Source of the DNA: Spirogloea muscicola
Lineage: Eukaryota > Streptophyta > Zygnematophyceae > Spirogloeales > Spirogloeaceae
DNA length: 64,000 nucleotides
Direction: 5' to 3'
Assembly (NCBI GenBank): GCA_009602725.1
Contig: WELB01000018.1
Coordinates: 366,988 to 430,987 of the forward strand
How positions within the stretch are numbered: position 1 is the first letter of the stretch; the number at the start of each line of letters is the position of its first letter. Made by a program: the position numbers and the translations under genes. Below are positions 21,102 through 32,279 of the stretch, in pieces. Under the pieces are notes generated by a model, which was not told where the DNA came from, did not search any database, and was given only the letters and a program-made list of their open reading frames with translations.

Positions 21102-22016
21102 ATGAAAAGTGGCTCATAATAGTCACTCTGTTTTCATGCCATCTCACACTTCTGCTGCTTGCGTGGGCTGTCAGGGCATTGATGCAGTATGTAGCGTATC
21201 GAGTGATTGGCTGGCCTAAATTGCATGATGTCATGCCGAATGCTCTTCAAGCATCGATAACGTCACTTCAAGTTCATACCAAATTGTCAGCCCACAAGAA
21301 CGATCGGTGCTAGTCCATCTTGAGTAACAACTAAAATGCCCACAGTCTTCCGCTGATCAGAACATTGTCGGCTAGGGAGACGAGCAGCATACATTGTCAA
21401 TGTGGCAGCAGGAGGGTACACATGAAATACTTTCACAGCACGTGAGTATGTCGGCATACTCACGTGCCAGCACATCGTGGTCCAGCTTCTGGCCGCTCGA
21501 TTTGTGGCAGGAAGCACCATCCATGCACTTAACATATGTAGCCGCATCGAGCTCACAGAAGCTGGATGTCTGTGAGCCTAAAAGTTTGGGGCTGTAGGCA
21601 TGCTGCATGTGTACAGAGTGAGACTGGAGCCCAAGGGACTGTCAGTGCTATCCTCTGCCGGTGGCTTATTCATGTCGATCTGAAAGTAAGGCTGAGCTGG
21701 TTGCCTGCATGATCTTTCATGATTCATATTTCTGTGGCGTGATTGAGCTATGGAAAACCTTTTTCTGCTCAAGTTCATATTGGAGTGCTCAACAAAACCA
21801 TTTTACATCGGCCAGAAGAATGTAAACAAGGGTCAACACCTATACGCAATGCCTACACTCGGAAAATCATGATATGCTTAAGGAGGGATCAGATCAGAAA
21901 CGTCACTGTTACTACCTAAGTTTTCAACCATTGGTGGGTGCGCAACAGGAGCGGTGTGATGCGACCTCAGAACGAATGCTGGAGCCAACCGCCATGGTTG
22001 GATTGACCACTAAGTA
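21102..22016. other. Intergenic region after SEC10, no gene seen
   Basis: No ORF here shows recognisable protein features. It contains a perfect inverted repeat at 21438-21467 (listed separately) and otherwise unique-looking sequence. Confidence 0.5.
21438..21467. repeat. Perfect 13-bp inverted repeat with tetraloop TCGG
   Basis: GCACGTGAGTATG, TCGG, CATACTCACGTGC. Each arm contains the G-box core CACGTG. It is in intergenic DNA downstream of SEC10. Confidence 0.85.
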
Positions 22017-22410
22017 CAGTAAAACCTGTCTAAGCTTATGCGGTCGGTTGGGGAGATTTGTATAACGATGCACAGGTTATAGCGATAAACAGGGTACTGC
22101 GTAACCCCTGACCCCTAGGGTGAGGGGTTAGGGGTAGGGTTAAGGGTTAGGGGGTTAAGTGTTTAGCGTGACGTCACGTGACACAGGTCGCACGGTTGGT
22201 CGCACGGCCGTCGCACGGCCGTCGCACGACAGTCGCACGGTCGCACGCCGTCGCACGGTATAGGTATAAGCTTATATTTGAGAAAAACATATAAAGTATG
22301 GAAGTAGAGAGGATATAAGCTTACGCCACTAAACCGACTCGGTTGGCCAGAATTTGATAACCTTAGACGGGATATAAGCTTATGGAGGATAAGCTTAGAC
22401 AGGTTTACTG
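22017..22410. mobile_element. 394-bp MITE with about 25-bp terminal inverted repeats and TA target duplication
   Basis: The left end CAGTAAAACCTGTCTAAGC and the inverse of the right end (CAGTAAACCTGTCTAAGC) match apart from one extra A, and both continue into TTAT. TA flanks both sides (22015-22016 and 22411-22412), as for Tc1/mariner and pogo/Tigger-type elements; the CAGTAAAACC start resembles pogo/Tigger ends. Several subterminal ATAAGCTTA motifs occur near both ends. The middle has telomere-like GGGTTA runs (about 22110-22155) and a tandem CGCACGG array (about 22190-22258). No transposase is encoded, so it is non-autonomous. Confidence 0.85.
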
Positions 22411-22699
22411 TAGATTGGCGGTCCCTGAGAAGGGCCCATCAGCTTGACCGTTGGCTGAATCCTGGCCCGTGCATAACGCCTACAGCCATTCAACGTGCAA
22501 CGAGGGAAGCCCTTCAGAAACGGCAACTCGACCACCCAGGAGAGGGGCGGCAGCAGAAGCGGTGGCGAGGTGACTGCGGAACAAAGCGCTGGAGCCTATT
22601 CTTCATCGTCGGATAGATTCCTGGGTGTAGTGACTGGTCCAGAGAAGGCCAATCAGCTCAGCTGTCGGCTGAAACCTTGCCTGACTGACAACGTTAGAA

Positions 22700-23080
22700 A
22701 CCGCTGTGACGGGCACTCAGAGGAAGGCGGCCCGAGCCAAGCAGTCCGCGGGGAGCAGGCTGACTTCAACGCAGCAGGATCTCTCACTCAGGTGTATCGC
22801 ATGAGCCTGTCAGTCTCGCTGCAGCGGTCAATGGCTTGCGCGTTGCATCTGCGTGCCACTTGCGCACTGGCTGCAGCCTCTGGCTCTGGCCAGGGGACTC
22901 ACTACCAAAAGACTTGTTTCTCCGACCTGCGGCTGCTCAACAGAATCTACTGAGTGCTTCGTAGCTACTTGAATCACTGTGTGCTTTAGAGCTTTCTCTG
23001 GCCCCTCAGAACTTTGTTCATTCTTTTTTCTGGGCTGGCCTCTCACAGCCACCGCCCTCTACTGGAAGCTTCATTTCTCC
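22700..23080 (+). mobile_element. LINE 3' fragment with tail
   Basis: The frame at about 22745-22953 encodes the C-terminal module shared by all LINE copies here: FNAAGSLTQVYRMSLSVSLQ, then RSMACALHLRATCALAAASG and SDLRLL-stop region. The 3' UTR follows with TGTGTGCTTTAGAGCTTTC, GGGCTGGCC-TCTCA-CAGCC and CCCTCTACTGGAAGC. Upstream at about 22422-22475 and 22630-22690 is a roughly 50-bp direct repeat (GAGAAGG...CATCAGCT...TTGGCTGAA type) of unclear origin. Confidence 0.75.
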
Positions 23081-24330
23081 ATGACGCTTCCAGCAGTCCG
23101 CTTGGCAAGTTTCGTCATCTTGCTGAGATCCACCCTGCGCCCGCGCCACGCTTAGGATGGGCGTTAAGCCCTGGGCAGGAGCAGCTGTTAGTGAACCTTT
23201 CGCTGGTTCCACGTGAAAATTCGTGAGGATTTGCCGTGAGCATTGTGATGCTGCATGTTGTAAGTCACACCCCATAGAATCAAAGACTTAATCCAGAAGA
23301 CCAACCTTCAAATTCAGTCGGTCAAGGCTGAGGCCTGCTTATATCGGACTTCTTGTCAGAAAGTCGCTGATTCTGTACCAACGTCGTTGTCTTGTGTTCG
23401 AGGGCACTGCATCATTGCATGAGTCTACGCTCTTGCCTTTGTTGCTTACGACGCCAAACCTTAGCTACACAGTTGGGCTTGTTTGAAAGCTGGGCCCGAC
23501 TGACTAGCAGCCTATCTTCAGACGGTCTCTCTGATGTTGGTCACTGAGCACGATCTCAAAGAAATGTTGTTTTCTGTCATGATTGGATGCAAAAGCCAAC
23601 GAGCCGCCAGCACTCGCGTACGACTGCTTGTTCATCAGCTAGATCGCATCTCTCGAATTCAAATTCAGTTGAGGCCGAGGAGATTCACAAGGAGCTGCAT
23701 TTGGTGGACCAAACCCAGCTTCCTGCTGGACATGCCCCTGGCAGAGTTGGTCCTGACATCATCACGCACAAGGGCAGAGCCTGCCAACATAGCCGTGATT
23801 TACAGTACAAAGAAATGCTTCAGTAGAGGGCAATGGCTGTGAATGGCCAGCCCAGAATAAGGATAAAAAAGGTTCGAAGTTCAAAGTTCGAAGGGATACT
23901 CATGGTGGCTACGGTAGAAAACGGTCCTCCCTCATCCAGCATCTGGCCCGGCTGATTGACGCGCGTCGTCGCCATAGAACAGCCCAGCTGCTAAGTTGAT
24001 GTAAAACCACGCAACTCGTAGGCACCCCTCGACACCTCAGGAGGCGACTTCGGTTGGGCCATAAGCTGGCACGCGCCAGGGGTGCACTCGGGCACACTGC
24101 ACGGCGGGGGAAGCATCCCCTGCAATCTAACGGTGCCGCGTGGTGGCAGCAGCATCGGCCACCGAAGCGCCCACATGGTGCCCGCGCCGGACGCCCGGTC
24201 AACGCTGGGGGAGCCGAGTCAGCCGGTATGGACCAGGGTTGCGCTGGCGAAAGTCAAAAGAAGGTCAAAGTACCTGCCTGCGACAGCTTGCTGGCCCGGG
24301 GCCCGGTTGGGACCGGCCTATCGGGAGCCA
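23081..24330. other. Intergenic region, no gene recognised
   Basis: Only short ORFs. Near 23866-23890 there is a small tandem motif (GGTTCGAAGTTCAAAGTTCG). The GC-rich part at 23900-24330 has overlapping ORFs on both strands, which I read as composition effects. Confidence 0.45.
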
Positions 24331-24335
24331 GGGGA

Positions 24336-24490
24336 AGAAAAGGGCGCGCCCAGTGAGGATAGGGGCTGGGAAAGCCAGCCCGAAAAAGAATAACAACGTA
24401 CGAGAAGGGGGCCAGGGGAAGCGCTAAGAAAGACAAGCACACAAAGAAACAAAGCAGCTACGTGACACTCAGTAATCCCTGAGGGGGGAC
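24336..24490 (-). mobile_element. LINE 3' tail, severely 5'-truncated
   Basis: Read on the minus strand: GGGATTACTGAGTGTCACGT, TTTGTGTGCTTGTCTTTCTT, AGCGCTTCC, then hairpin GGGCTGGCTTTCCCAGCCCC and CTGGGCGCGCCC. It matches tails at 28550-28720 and 53230-53370. Confidence 0.75.
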
Positions 24491-24494
24491 AGCG

Positions 24495-24625
24495 CCAAGA
24501 CGGCTGATCGTGGCGAGGACTCCACTGATCATGGCGCCTTTCGGCCCTTTGGACCTCGTTCAATTTTTCTGGGCTGGCTTTTCACAGCCCCCAGCCCCCC
24601 TTGGAAGAGCTCCACTTCTCACTGC
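24495..24625 (+). repeat. LINE-tail hairpin repeat, GGCGCCTTTCGGCCC variant
   Basis: GCGCCTTTCGGCCCTTTGGA leads into GGGCTGGCTTTTCACAGCCC and CTTGGAAGAGCTCCACTTC. It lies back to back with the minus-strand tail at 24336-24490 and just upstream of the pectinesterase gene. Confidence 0.65.
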
Positions 24626-24870
24626 CGCCGCACGTCGCCATCCAGAGCTGCGCCGAGGCATCACCGCGTGCACGGCGCTGGCCCACGAGGCCTTTGCTCT
24701 CGCCTCGCGGGCTGTCACTGCAAAGTGGATATTGACGTCTTCCCAACGTTTTAGCCGCTTTTGGTGAACCGGCGCAGCTGTCGCCAGCCGTTGTTGCTTG
24801 ATCCAACCGCTGAAGGTGGAAGCGTTGTGGTGGGCTGGGGCCTGCTTGTGATTGGACCCGCTTCTCTAGC

Positions 24871-27784
24871 ATGCACATGCATCTGGGCTTGTCTGCGACA
24901 TTCAGCAAGGACGTATATGGCAACCGCTGCTTCACCAGCTGCAAGAGCAGCTTGCTCGTTATACTCTTCGTGCTCGATGCTGCCGCTGGCGGCGCCGATT
25001 CGGTGACGCGGGGCCACCACCCTCCCAAGGTGGAAGCTGATCGACATCACAATACACAACCTACACATGCAGTCAGTACCGGTGCACAGTACGTGGTGGC
25101 AAAGGACGGATCAGGAACACACACAAGCGTACAAGAAGCCATCAATGCAGTCCCTGCTAACAGCCCCTCGGAGGTGGTGATCGTCCTCAAGCCAGGCACG
25201 TACCGGTGAGTACGGATTTACGCTTTCTTAACGGCGAGCACGTGCAGCAACACTGCAGCATGGCCTTGCATGAACTGCACAATAAAGTGTGTTGCCTCAT
25301 CTTCGACTTCGAAATTGTGCACAAGCTGACTTGACGAAATTTCTCAATAGTGGCTGTTCTCCATGTTCTCGCAGCATGTGTACTGCAATACATCCAGCAC
25401 CCGGTTAACCGTTTGGCTTTTGCTCTGCAGCGAGAAGGTGCACATACCTAGTAGTACGCCTTTCATAACACTGCGGGGATCGGACGCATTTACCACCACT
25501 ATTGTCTACAGTGACTGGGCCGGTATGCCCATCGGAAGTGGCAAAGTACTTGGGACATTTCTGTCCTGTACAGTGTGTGTCGATGCAGCTCATTTTACTG
25601 CTTATCAAATAACATTTCAGGTTTGGCCTGAGGAGGATATACTTCTCACTCAATATATTGTAGATCAAAGCAAGATATCGCAACAGCTTCACCGTTGTTG
25701 GCATGGCTATGGTATCAGGAATAGTGCTTCACTTAATCATTAGTGCTCAGTACCGCTTCATTTTCATCTTTCAAAATATGACAGGGTACTGAGACTTTCA
25801 TGTTTTTTTTTTAACATTGATGAAGAACGATCACCGTCCAGCACCGCCCTCTGATAAAACTCATCAGGCAGTGGCTTTTCGCATCAGTGGAGATTTGGCT
25901 GCTTTCTACAATTGCCGTTTCCTGGGATGGCAAGACACTCTCAGTGATCATCAAGTATGTGTCGACTTGCAGTCCACTTGTAAGAGCGTTAGTGGGTAGA
26001 AAATAGTACTGCCATTCTGAGTTTGACAAGATTCTGCAGAAGGAAAGGATGCATGCCAAGATCAGAAGCTGGCCTCCTGCCTAACCACGTGTACCCTCTG
26101 ATGGGACAATCTCAAGACCTCCGATTGACAGTGAATTGCATGACAGGAAGATTTATCTTATATTTTGATAGTACATGCATCAGGCGCACAATAGGCCGTC
26201 TTTCTTCTATCTACTCTTAGCTGCTTGACAACGATCTAGCTTACTGATGCATTGGTGTCATCCTGGAGACCAGGGGCGTCATTACTTCCGATATTGTTAC
26301 TTCGCGGGCTCTGTCGACTTCATCTTCGGAAATGGCACGAGTATATACGAGGTTCGTATATGCCATGTGAACAGCCAACAAGCTTGAGGTGCTCTGCTGT
26401 TACTGCTGATTTCATAGACTTAAGTTACTATTGCCTTTGAGTAGGCAATAGTAAGTCTTCTAGAAGCCACTTTGACGTTCTTAGAAGTCAGCTGGGGGCT
26501 GCACTTATGCTGCACCTGAGTAGATTTTTATCCGCTAAGTGCATCTGTCTAATGCCAAGTTGCACAGCTACTACTAGCTCACTCCAATGAATGGCTGCAC
26601 CGTGATGGTGATGGTTTGGCCGCCTAGTAGGCCTCACTTGAGAATGTGATGAAGGTCGTAGCGCATATACAGACAGTTGCAGAGAACATCCAAAGGCGCT
26701 CTACAGAACACAATACTGAGCCTGAAATTGCATGCTTCTGAATTTAGTCAGGCATGTGTGCACTACATTGCGATTCTGCCTTCACTCATGAGTGTGTGCA
26801 GTACATTATGCAGGAATGCACGCTGTATGCCCGAGCACAGGGTGCCTACACTGCTCAAGCTCGGAGTGCCCTCTCACAAGCGACAGGCTTCGTCTTCCTC
26901 CGCTGCAATGTCACAGGAGTCTCGCAGGTTCCATCATGACTTTTCAAAAATTTCTATGTCCCTGCTGTTGTTTAAACAGAAGGTCTGATTTTGCACGTAA
27001 ATGAGCCAGCAAGCAGACAGCAACAGGCAAGGCGCCACACATGGTGAGGGGATCATAGCGTGCTGAGAAGCTGTGCGATCAAGGTCTTCCTTAGGGATCT
27101 GACAATCATCTGCCATGCCTGTCATTGTTGCATGAAATTGGACTCACTGTGCACCATGCCTGCTCTACTTGCAGGCACTTCTGGGGAGGGCATGGGGTGC
27201 TGCAGCACGTATCATCTTTGCCTATTCGTTTTTAGACGACACAATTGCTTCAGGAACCTGGGGAACAGTTGGTTTGCGTGTCAAACAGGCGAAGTCGTCG
27301 ACGATGATCAAGGTTTGGTAATTCCATACTTTGGTGCTGAGGCAGCAAAAGTATTGACTGTCACTGTTAAGCATGCGTCCAGCTTTCCAGGTATTCATAT
27401 AATCAAGCACTGGTGTTGCCTGTCCTATGTGCAAGTTTGGTCATCTAAGAGTGCAGCATTAATTTCAGCTTTTAAATTTCAGCTTTGCAGCTGTTTGCCA
27501 AATAAGAAACAGGCCACTGCTGATCCCCTTCTCCTCTCATTGGCACGCAGCATGCGTGCTGGGGGCCTGGAGCTGTCAATGTGGACAACATGATCGGAAC
27601 ATATCAGAAACCTGCAGAACTTAGTAACTTGATGTCTTATTCTTTCGTTGATGCCTCGCTTTGGCTCACCTTTGACACAAGCAGTGGCGCCAAGAATGCC
27701 TACCCATTGCCACCATCAACCAACTATACAAGGCCTCCAGCGTCTTTACAGGTTCCCCTTGCTCCCGTGTCTATGGTCATCTAG
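24871..27784 (+). CDS. Pectinesterase (pectin methylesterase, CE8 family)
   Basis: Hydrolyses methyl esters of cell-wall homogalacturonan and acts outside the cell. The chosen start MHMHLGL (24871) puts a hydrophobic stretch ([16 protein letters not shown], about residues 28-43) near the N-terminus, fitting a signal peptide or anchor. Exons: 24871-25205 ([20 protein letters not shown]), 25431-25618 ([20 protein letters not shown]), 25826-25954 ([20 protein letters not shown] then LGWQDTL), 26274-26351 ([20 protein letters not shown]), 26814-26927 ([18 protein letters not shown]), from 27177 ([20 protein letters not shown]), and a last exon to 27784 ([17 protein letters not shown]). The catalytic signatures [21 protein letters not shown] and LGRAWG are all present. 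Some phases need cDNA, but the enzyme call is firm. Confidence 0.92.
26425..26454. repeat. Perfect 12-bp inverted repeat, 6-nt loop, in a pectinesterase intron
   Basis: TTACTATTGCCT, loop TTGAGT, AGGCAATAGTAA. It is the fourth short perfect foldback of this kind in the window. Confidence 0.85.
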
Positions 27785-28549
27785 CTAGCCCGCTCCTACT
27801 GTCAAGGGACACAATGCATGATACAGTGATTTACTGGTGCTTTCATCAGGTCATTATTTGAAAGGATATTCTTACTAGAGACTGTAAAGAAATTATTGTC
27901 ATCAGCTTTTGCTTGTCATTCTTACATGTTCACGCGCATTGACTTCTCATTTTTGTGTAAGCCATACGTTTGCTTACATTGGCTACTATGCAGTAAATAT
28001 TATTTGTCCAAGTGGATGATGGCAAAATGACGTTGTCTGAGAAAGGCACCCACCTGCCTGCAAAACAGCACCTTATTTTGCCGCCTGCCTGCATGCTCGT
28101 ATAAGGTGATCTAAAGAGATTATCTCGCATTTTGTCAACTAATGTAGTCTTGGACTTCGAGGAACGTTGAGTGGACTACTCCAATTGCAGGCTCTGCAAG
28201 AGCCGTTGTCTTCACTGTCAAAGAGACGGGGTGTGTACCTGACAAGAGTAGCCCATGTTTGTAGTACTGAGGACGGGGGCACCTCTTGCAAGTAATTCAG
28301 GACTGATGACCATCAACACTGGCTGGACAAGGCTCGTCAGTGACTTCTGACGGGCATTGATGGGTAGTCAACGAGGGAACGTCGGTATGTTGGTGGTGGC
28401 CGACCGATGAAATGTCACTGATAGACCGTCGTTAGCCGCCGACAGGTCATGACAGATCGTTGACGGGAAGCTGTCGGTGCCATACATCTCACACGGCCGG
28501 TAGGGCAAGAATGTGGGAGACCTGCAGTCTTCGGGCTATGAAGGGGGAG
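27785..28549. other. Intergenic region, no gene seen
   Basis: No ORF with recognisable features. Contains a possible pectinesterase 3' UTR and, at about 28340-28480, loosely repeated GACGGG/GTCGTTGACGG-like motifs. Confidence 0.45.
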
Positions 28550-28800
28550 TCTGAGATGAAAGAAAAAAGAAGAAAGGGCTCGCCCATTGAGGAGAGGGGC
28601 TGGAAAAGCCAGCCCAAAAAAGAATGTGCAAAGTACGAGAAGGGGGCCCAGGGGAAGCGCTAAGAAAAACAAGCACACAGAGAAACAAAGCAGCTACGAA
28701 TCACACTCAGTAATCCCTGCTAAGCAGCCGCAGATCAGAGGTGCTAGGCTCCTGAAAAGGGTGGCACTTTTGCACCCACCTCGGACCCCTGGACATTGCT
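28550..28800 (-). mobile_element. LINE 3' fragment with tail
   Basis: On the minus strand the last codons STSDLRLLSRDY-stop (stop at 28707) match the C-terminus of the other LINE copies. The 3' UTR follows with GCTGCTTTGTTTCTCTGTGT, AGCGCTTCC, hairpin GGGCTGGCTTTTCCAGCCCC and ATGGGCGAGCCC. The 5' limit of homology is uncertain (28750-28800). Confidence 0.75.
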
Positions 28801-29515
28801 CCTGCCGATTCGTTGCTTAATGACCGACCGTTGCAGCCCCCATCCCAATCCTGTCCGACTTTCCTGCTCGGCGGGCAGCCTGGGTTTGGCGATCCGCCCG
28901 CATTTTTGGTACAGTGTTGTCCTAGAAGAAGTCCTAGAGGCAAGCACTGGGGAACACTCCAGTGGTTTGGAGGTCGTGGGGCACAACGAAGCCGCCGAAG
29001 GTGAGGCGGCCGTCTGCCTTGGCGAGGCGGTGCCGTGCGGAGGGCGCCACTGGGAAAATGCGTGTATATTAAGAGATGGGGAGGCCATGTGTGGCCAAGT
29101 ACAAAGGCAAGCACATTGGACAAATGTACGTCACCTGCTGCAGGAAAGGGGCGGGAAGCCGTCAGGCGGTGGTTTCAGCCAGCTGGGTGCAGCAGCTAGC
29201 TGCCTTGACGTGCCCGTTGCGCAAGCGGACGTCTCGCTTCGAACGGGGAACACGTCTCCCAGAGCTAGTAGCGGTGGCCCTACGCCTATCCCTCCCGTCT
29301 CCAGAGCCTCCCCCCGCCCAGTGGCAAACGACTGATACTAGCGGTGTTTTTGCCCCTCTGAGCCCAGTGCTTCAATCTATTCGTTTTTGGCCCCATTTGG
29401 CCCTGAACAGCGCGTACTTGCTCGGCTCGGCCTCCCTAACCATATTAAGCGCACCGCGCGCCATCTCGTTTGTGGTACCAGCTGCCTGGTCAGCCGCTCC
29501 CCGCCTCGCCACCCG

Positions 29516-29546
<31 letters not shown>

Positions 29547-29941
29547 TCGCGGGTCCCGACGCGCCCTGCGACGTGCTTCTGAGGCTCGGCGGCGCGACGC
29601 CTCGTCGGCGCTCACACCGTTGGCGCTGGGCCGCTTCTGCCCTCGTTGGCTCGGCGGAGCACTGAGCTTTGGCCCTCTCGCGGCACCTCGGCTGACAAAC
29701 CCGCCTGCGGCGGCAGCAGGCTGCGGACTTGCAGCCTGCGGTGATGACGGCCGCGGCGGCAGCTTACACGTAGGTCCGGTTAGTGCCAGCGCACGGGACT
29801 CGGGTGGGCGTCGATCAGAGAGGCCTGGGCGCAAGTGAGGGGCACTTGCAAGAGACGCTGCACGGGGAGCATGAGAGCAGGGCCACCGGCGGTGGCAGTG
29901 GCGGCGTCGGCGGCTACAGCGACGGCGCCGAAGTCGACACA
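28801..29941. other. Region upstream of the OPA3 gene, GC-rich, no confident gene
   Basis: Long overlapping ORFs on both strands are compositional. A (CCG)n run at about 29517-29546 and further CCG-rich sequence to 29750 probably form the promoter and 5' UTR of the OPA3 gene. No TATA box was identified. Confidence 0.45.
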
Positions 29942-31288
29942 ATGATTCTGCCCTTTGCGAAGCTTGGGACACTGTTACTGCGAACCTTGAGCAAGCCGCT
30001 GGCCACGCAGGTGAAGCGCCGCGCTGCTAGCCATCCCAAGTTCCGGGAAGCCATCGTCAACTTCGCGCAGGCACGTCAAGGCCCCTCCCCTTGGCTTGCT
30101 CCCACTCGTCTTCAATACTACAGCCATGCGACTCTACAAGTTGGCAACTCAACTCAGGCCTGGCACCTCATTGTTTGGATGAAGCTGAGTTGAAGCAACA
30201 AGGGAACGTGCTGAACAGAGGGGCCACATTCAATGGGCCTCTAGTGCCTCTTGAGTGCTTGTGATTTGGCTTTTGTTTGAGCCTTGGCACCGCTGACCAG
30301 TAATTGCGTACATACTGTCTCGTCATGATACCTGCGTGCATGGCAGCAACTTAGATCTTCTTATGGCATGGTGGTTTTTCTGCTCATACCTAGGCAATTG
30401 CACACTCTGCACACTTGCACGCCCTAATATTTCAGTAAGTTGATCTTTTGTGCACCTGCAGGGTTATCACAAGCTTAATGTCAGCTTGCAAAGGCAGCTC
30501 TATGGCGTGACATCCGACATAGCAGTCAAGCCCCTGAACGAGGAAGCGGCTGTGTCCACTGCCGCAGACCTAGTTGGAGAGCTGATTATCTTCTCGGTAT
30601 TGCACCATGCCCAGCCAGGTTCATTTTGCAAAAGTGGCAGAGCATATCTGCTCAAGCAGATGTGTTGAATCTGAAGGGATTTAGGATGCAAATTGCTAGG
30701 GCAACATGTTGGAGTGGGCAGGCTATGCTGACCTAGGAGGATAGCACACCCGCTAGCCTCTCTCCACAATGCATTCTCAACACGTCTGCATATATCTGCA
30801 CCTTGGCGTGCACTCACAGGTGGGGACGAGCGTGGTCATATTTGAAGTCTCAAGAAGTGCCATCTCTGAGTCAAGAAAAGAGGAGGCTCGCCGACAAGAG
30901 CGTGAGGTGTGCGCAATGATGTGCTAAGTGCAAGTTTCATATTAGCTGCAAAAGAAGAATAGTGGTTACAATAGGTCCCAGTCCTGTCTAAGAACCAGTT
31001 TCCATCAAGACACACAACACACTATCACACATTCAGTGATTTGAGAAGCGACGTCATTGCATCCTTCAAATGCAGGCATTGAAAGCCAAGGATGCAGAGC
31101 TGGAGCGGCAGGTGGCAACATTGAAGCAGCGCATGGAGGCCATCGAGACCTCCTTGAAGGGCCGGGGTTTATCTGGGTGGTTGCACTTACCTGGCACCAA
31201 CCCCAGTGCCAGCAGCAGCGGAGCACCTGACTTCAACCCTCAGCAAGACAATGCTGCTGCCCAAGCAAAAGCCAATACGTCCTTTTGA
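29942..31288 (+). CDS. OPA3: OPA3-family protein
   Basis: OPA3-like proteins are small eukaryotic mitochondrial proteins of uncertain molecular role. Start MILPFAKLGTLLLRTLSKPL (29942). Exons are 29942-30070, 30462-30596, 30820-30906 and 31076-31288, all phase 0. Family motifs: SKPLATQVKRRAASHPKFRE, then NFAQ, YHKLNVSLQRQLYG, VKPLNEEAAVSTAADLVGEL, VVIFEVSRSAISESRKEEAR, and a C-terminal coiled coil KAKDAELERQVATLKQRMEA. The total is about 187 aa, near the usual size. Intron 1 has a GC donor (CAG/GCACGT): using the next GT at position 5 of that stretch breaks the frame. The 3' half is duplicated in inverse orientation at 51.8-53.1 kb. Confidence 0.88.
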
Positions 31289-31740
31289 TGGTTCTTGACT
31301 TTAAGACGTGGTCAGCTGAGGGTCAGTGGAATGCAACATTCTACACCTTTGCTGCACAAGCCATGACTTGTGCGCGTCCATTCTACAATGAACTGTATTG
31401 GAATGTAAAGAATTTATTGGTCAAGCGGCTCATGAAGCCAGCACCTTTACTGCATATGGCAAAGGTTCTGTAATCTGTACCGCTCCTCCAAATGGAACCT
31501 ATAGTCTGCAACTTCAGCCTCATATGATGGATGAAGAAGTCACACACTTTACATATGCACACTGCACTTTGAGCATAACAGCTTGGCAGTGTAATGTGCC
31601 CTAGGTGTCAGATGATTAGAGCAAGCGCTTACTATGTTGGGCAGAACGGTTGTGAAGGCTATCGAAGTGGGTAGATATTGGTAGATGGTGCACTTGACAA
31701 GGTACGTCTCCGGACAAGGACCTCAGCAACCTCAAGTGGG
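31289..31740. other. OPA3 downstream region, no gene called
   Basis: An ORF starting MVLDFKTWSAEGQWN follows three bases after the OPA3 stop, but it is not kept open in the inverted copy. I regard it as 3' UTR or non-coding. Confidence 0.45.

Positions 31741-31743
<3 letters not shown>

Positions 31744-31773
<30 letters not shown>
31744..31773. repeat. Poly-G tract of 30 G
   Basis: Thirty consecutive G residues. The paralogous position in the inverted copy (about 51368-51386) has only an interrupted run of C, so the tract expanded in this copy or is a sequencing artefact. It has quadruplex-forming potential. Confidence 0.9.
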
Positions 31774-31774
<1 letters not shown>

Positions 31775-32104
31775 GCGGAGTGGGTGCGCGGCAGTCGGCT
31801 CAAGATTGTCTAGAAGCGGAGGTGTCTTCTATAACAAGCGAAACGGCGCGAGGTGTCTTTGATGGGCGGAGAGCCGACTCGATCGAGCCAAGTAAGCGGC
31901 GATTGCCAGGGAAGCAGCCAACGGTTTGCGGCGACCTGGGCAACCAGAGTCGACAGAATGGGGAGTCCACCGTCAGTGTGCGGGGTGGCGGGAGTCAACG
32001 GGGTCGCGACCCTGCCCGCCCGCGGCCGCAGCCCGCCTCCACACGCTGGTGGGGTATATACACCCGGCCGCCCCCGGCTGGACCCGGCTACCGGGTCAAA
32101 GAAA

Positions 32105-32245
32105 GAAAGAAGTGGCACTCCCAATGGGGGCAAGGACTACGACATCAGCCAGGGGAAAACGTTTAGCAGCTACGAAGGGGCCTGAAGAAGCTATGGCAGA
32201 ACGGGGGGAGGATGGACCACTCAGTAGTTACGAGTGAGGTCAACG
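32105..32245 (-). repeat. LINE tail, decayed
   Basis: Minus-strand copy of the ACTCGTAACTACTGAGTGGT-CCATCCTCCCCC type tail, with the hairpin largely destroyed and the GGGAGTGCCACTTCTTTC block kept at 32105-32125. Compare 50285-50440 and 53960-54150. Confidence 0.6.
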
Positions 32246-32279
32246 GGGCGCCTTGGGCCCGCTTAGCCGGCCCCCCTAC

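Larger units (their letters stand above)
30730..32110. repeat. Inverted segmental duplication, left arm
   Basis: Spans OPA3 exons 3-4, its downstream region, a poly-G tract and a GC-rich block (about 31850-32100, containing GCCGACTCGATCGAGCCAAG). The reverse complement of all of this lies at 51040-53162, in matching order. Divergence is moderate. The arms are about 19 kb apart. Confidence 0.85.

Noticed and set aside
22105-22160. Telomere-like GGGTTA runs suggesting a chromosome end or fusion
   Set aside because: The units are irregular, short and lie inside a MITE bounded by terminal inverted repeats, so no telomere is needed to explain them.
22190-22260. CGCACGG repeats as a CRISPR-like array
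   Set aside because: No spacers of uniform length, and the host is a eukaryote; it is a small tandem array within a MITE.
29490-29972. 160-codon minus-strand ORF upstream of OPA3
   Set aside because: Runs through a (CCG)n tract and an Ala/Arg-rich stretch; composition effect over the OPA3 promoter.
31678-32185. ORFs with Gly run and GRDPARPRPQP after OPA3
   Set aside because: They depend on the poly-G tract and a duplicated GC-rich block; frames are not conserved in the inverted copy.
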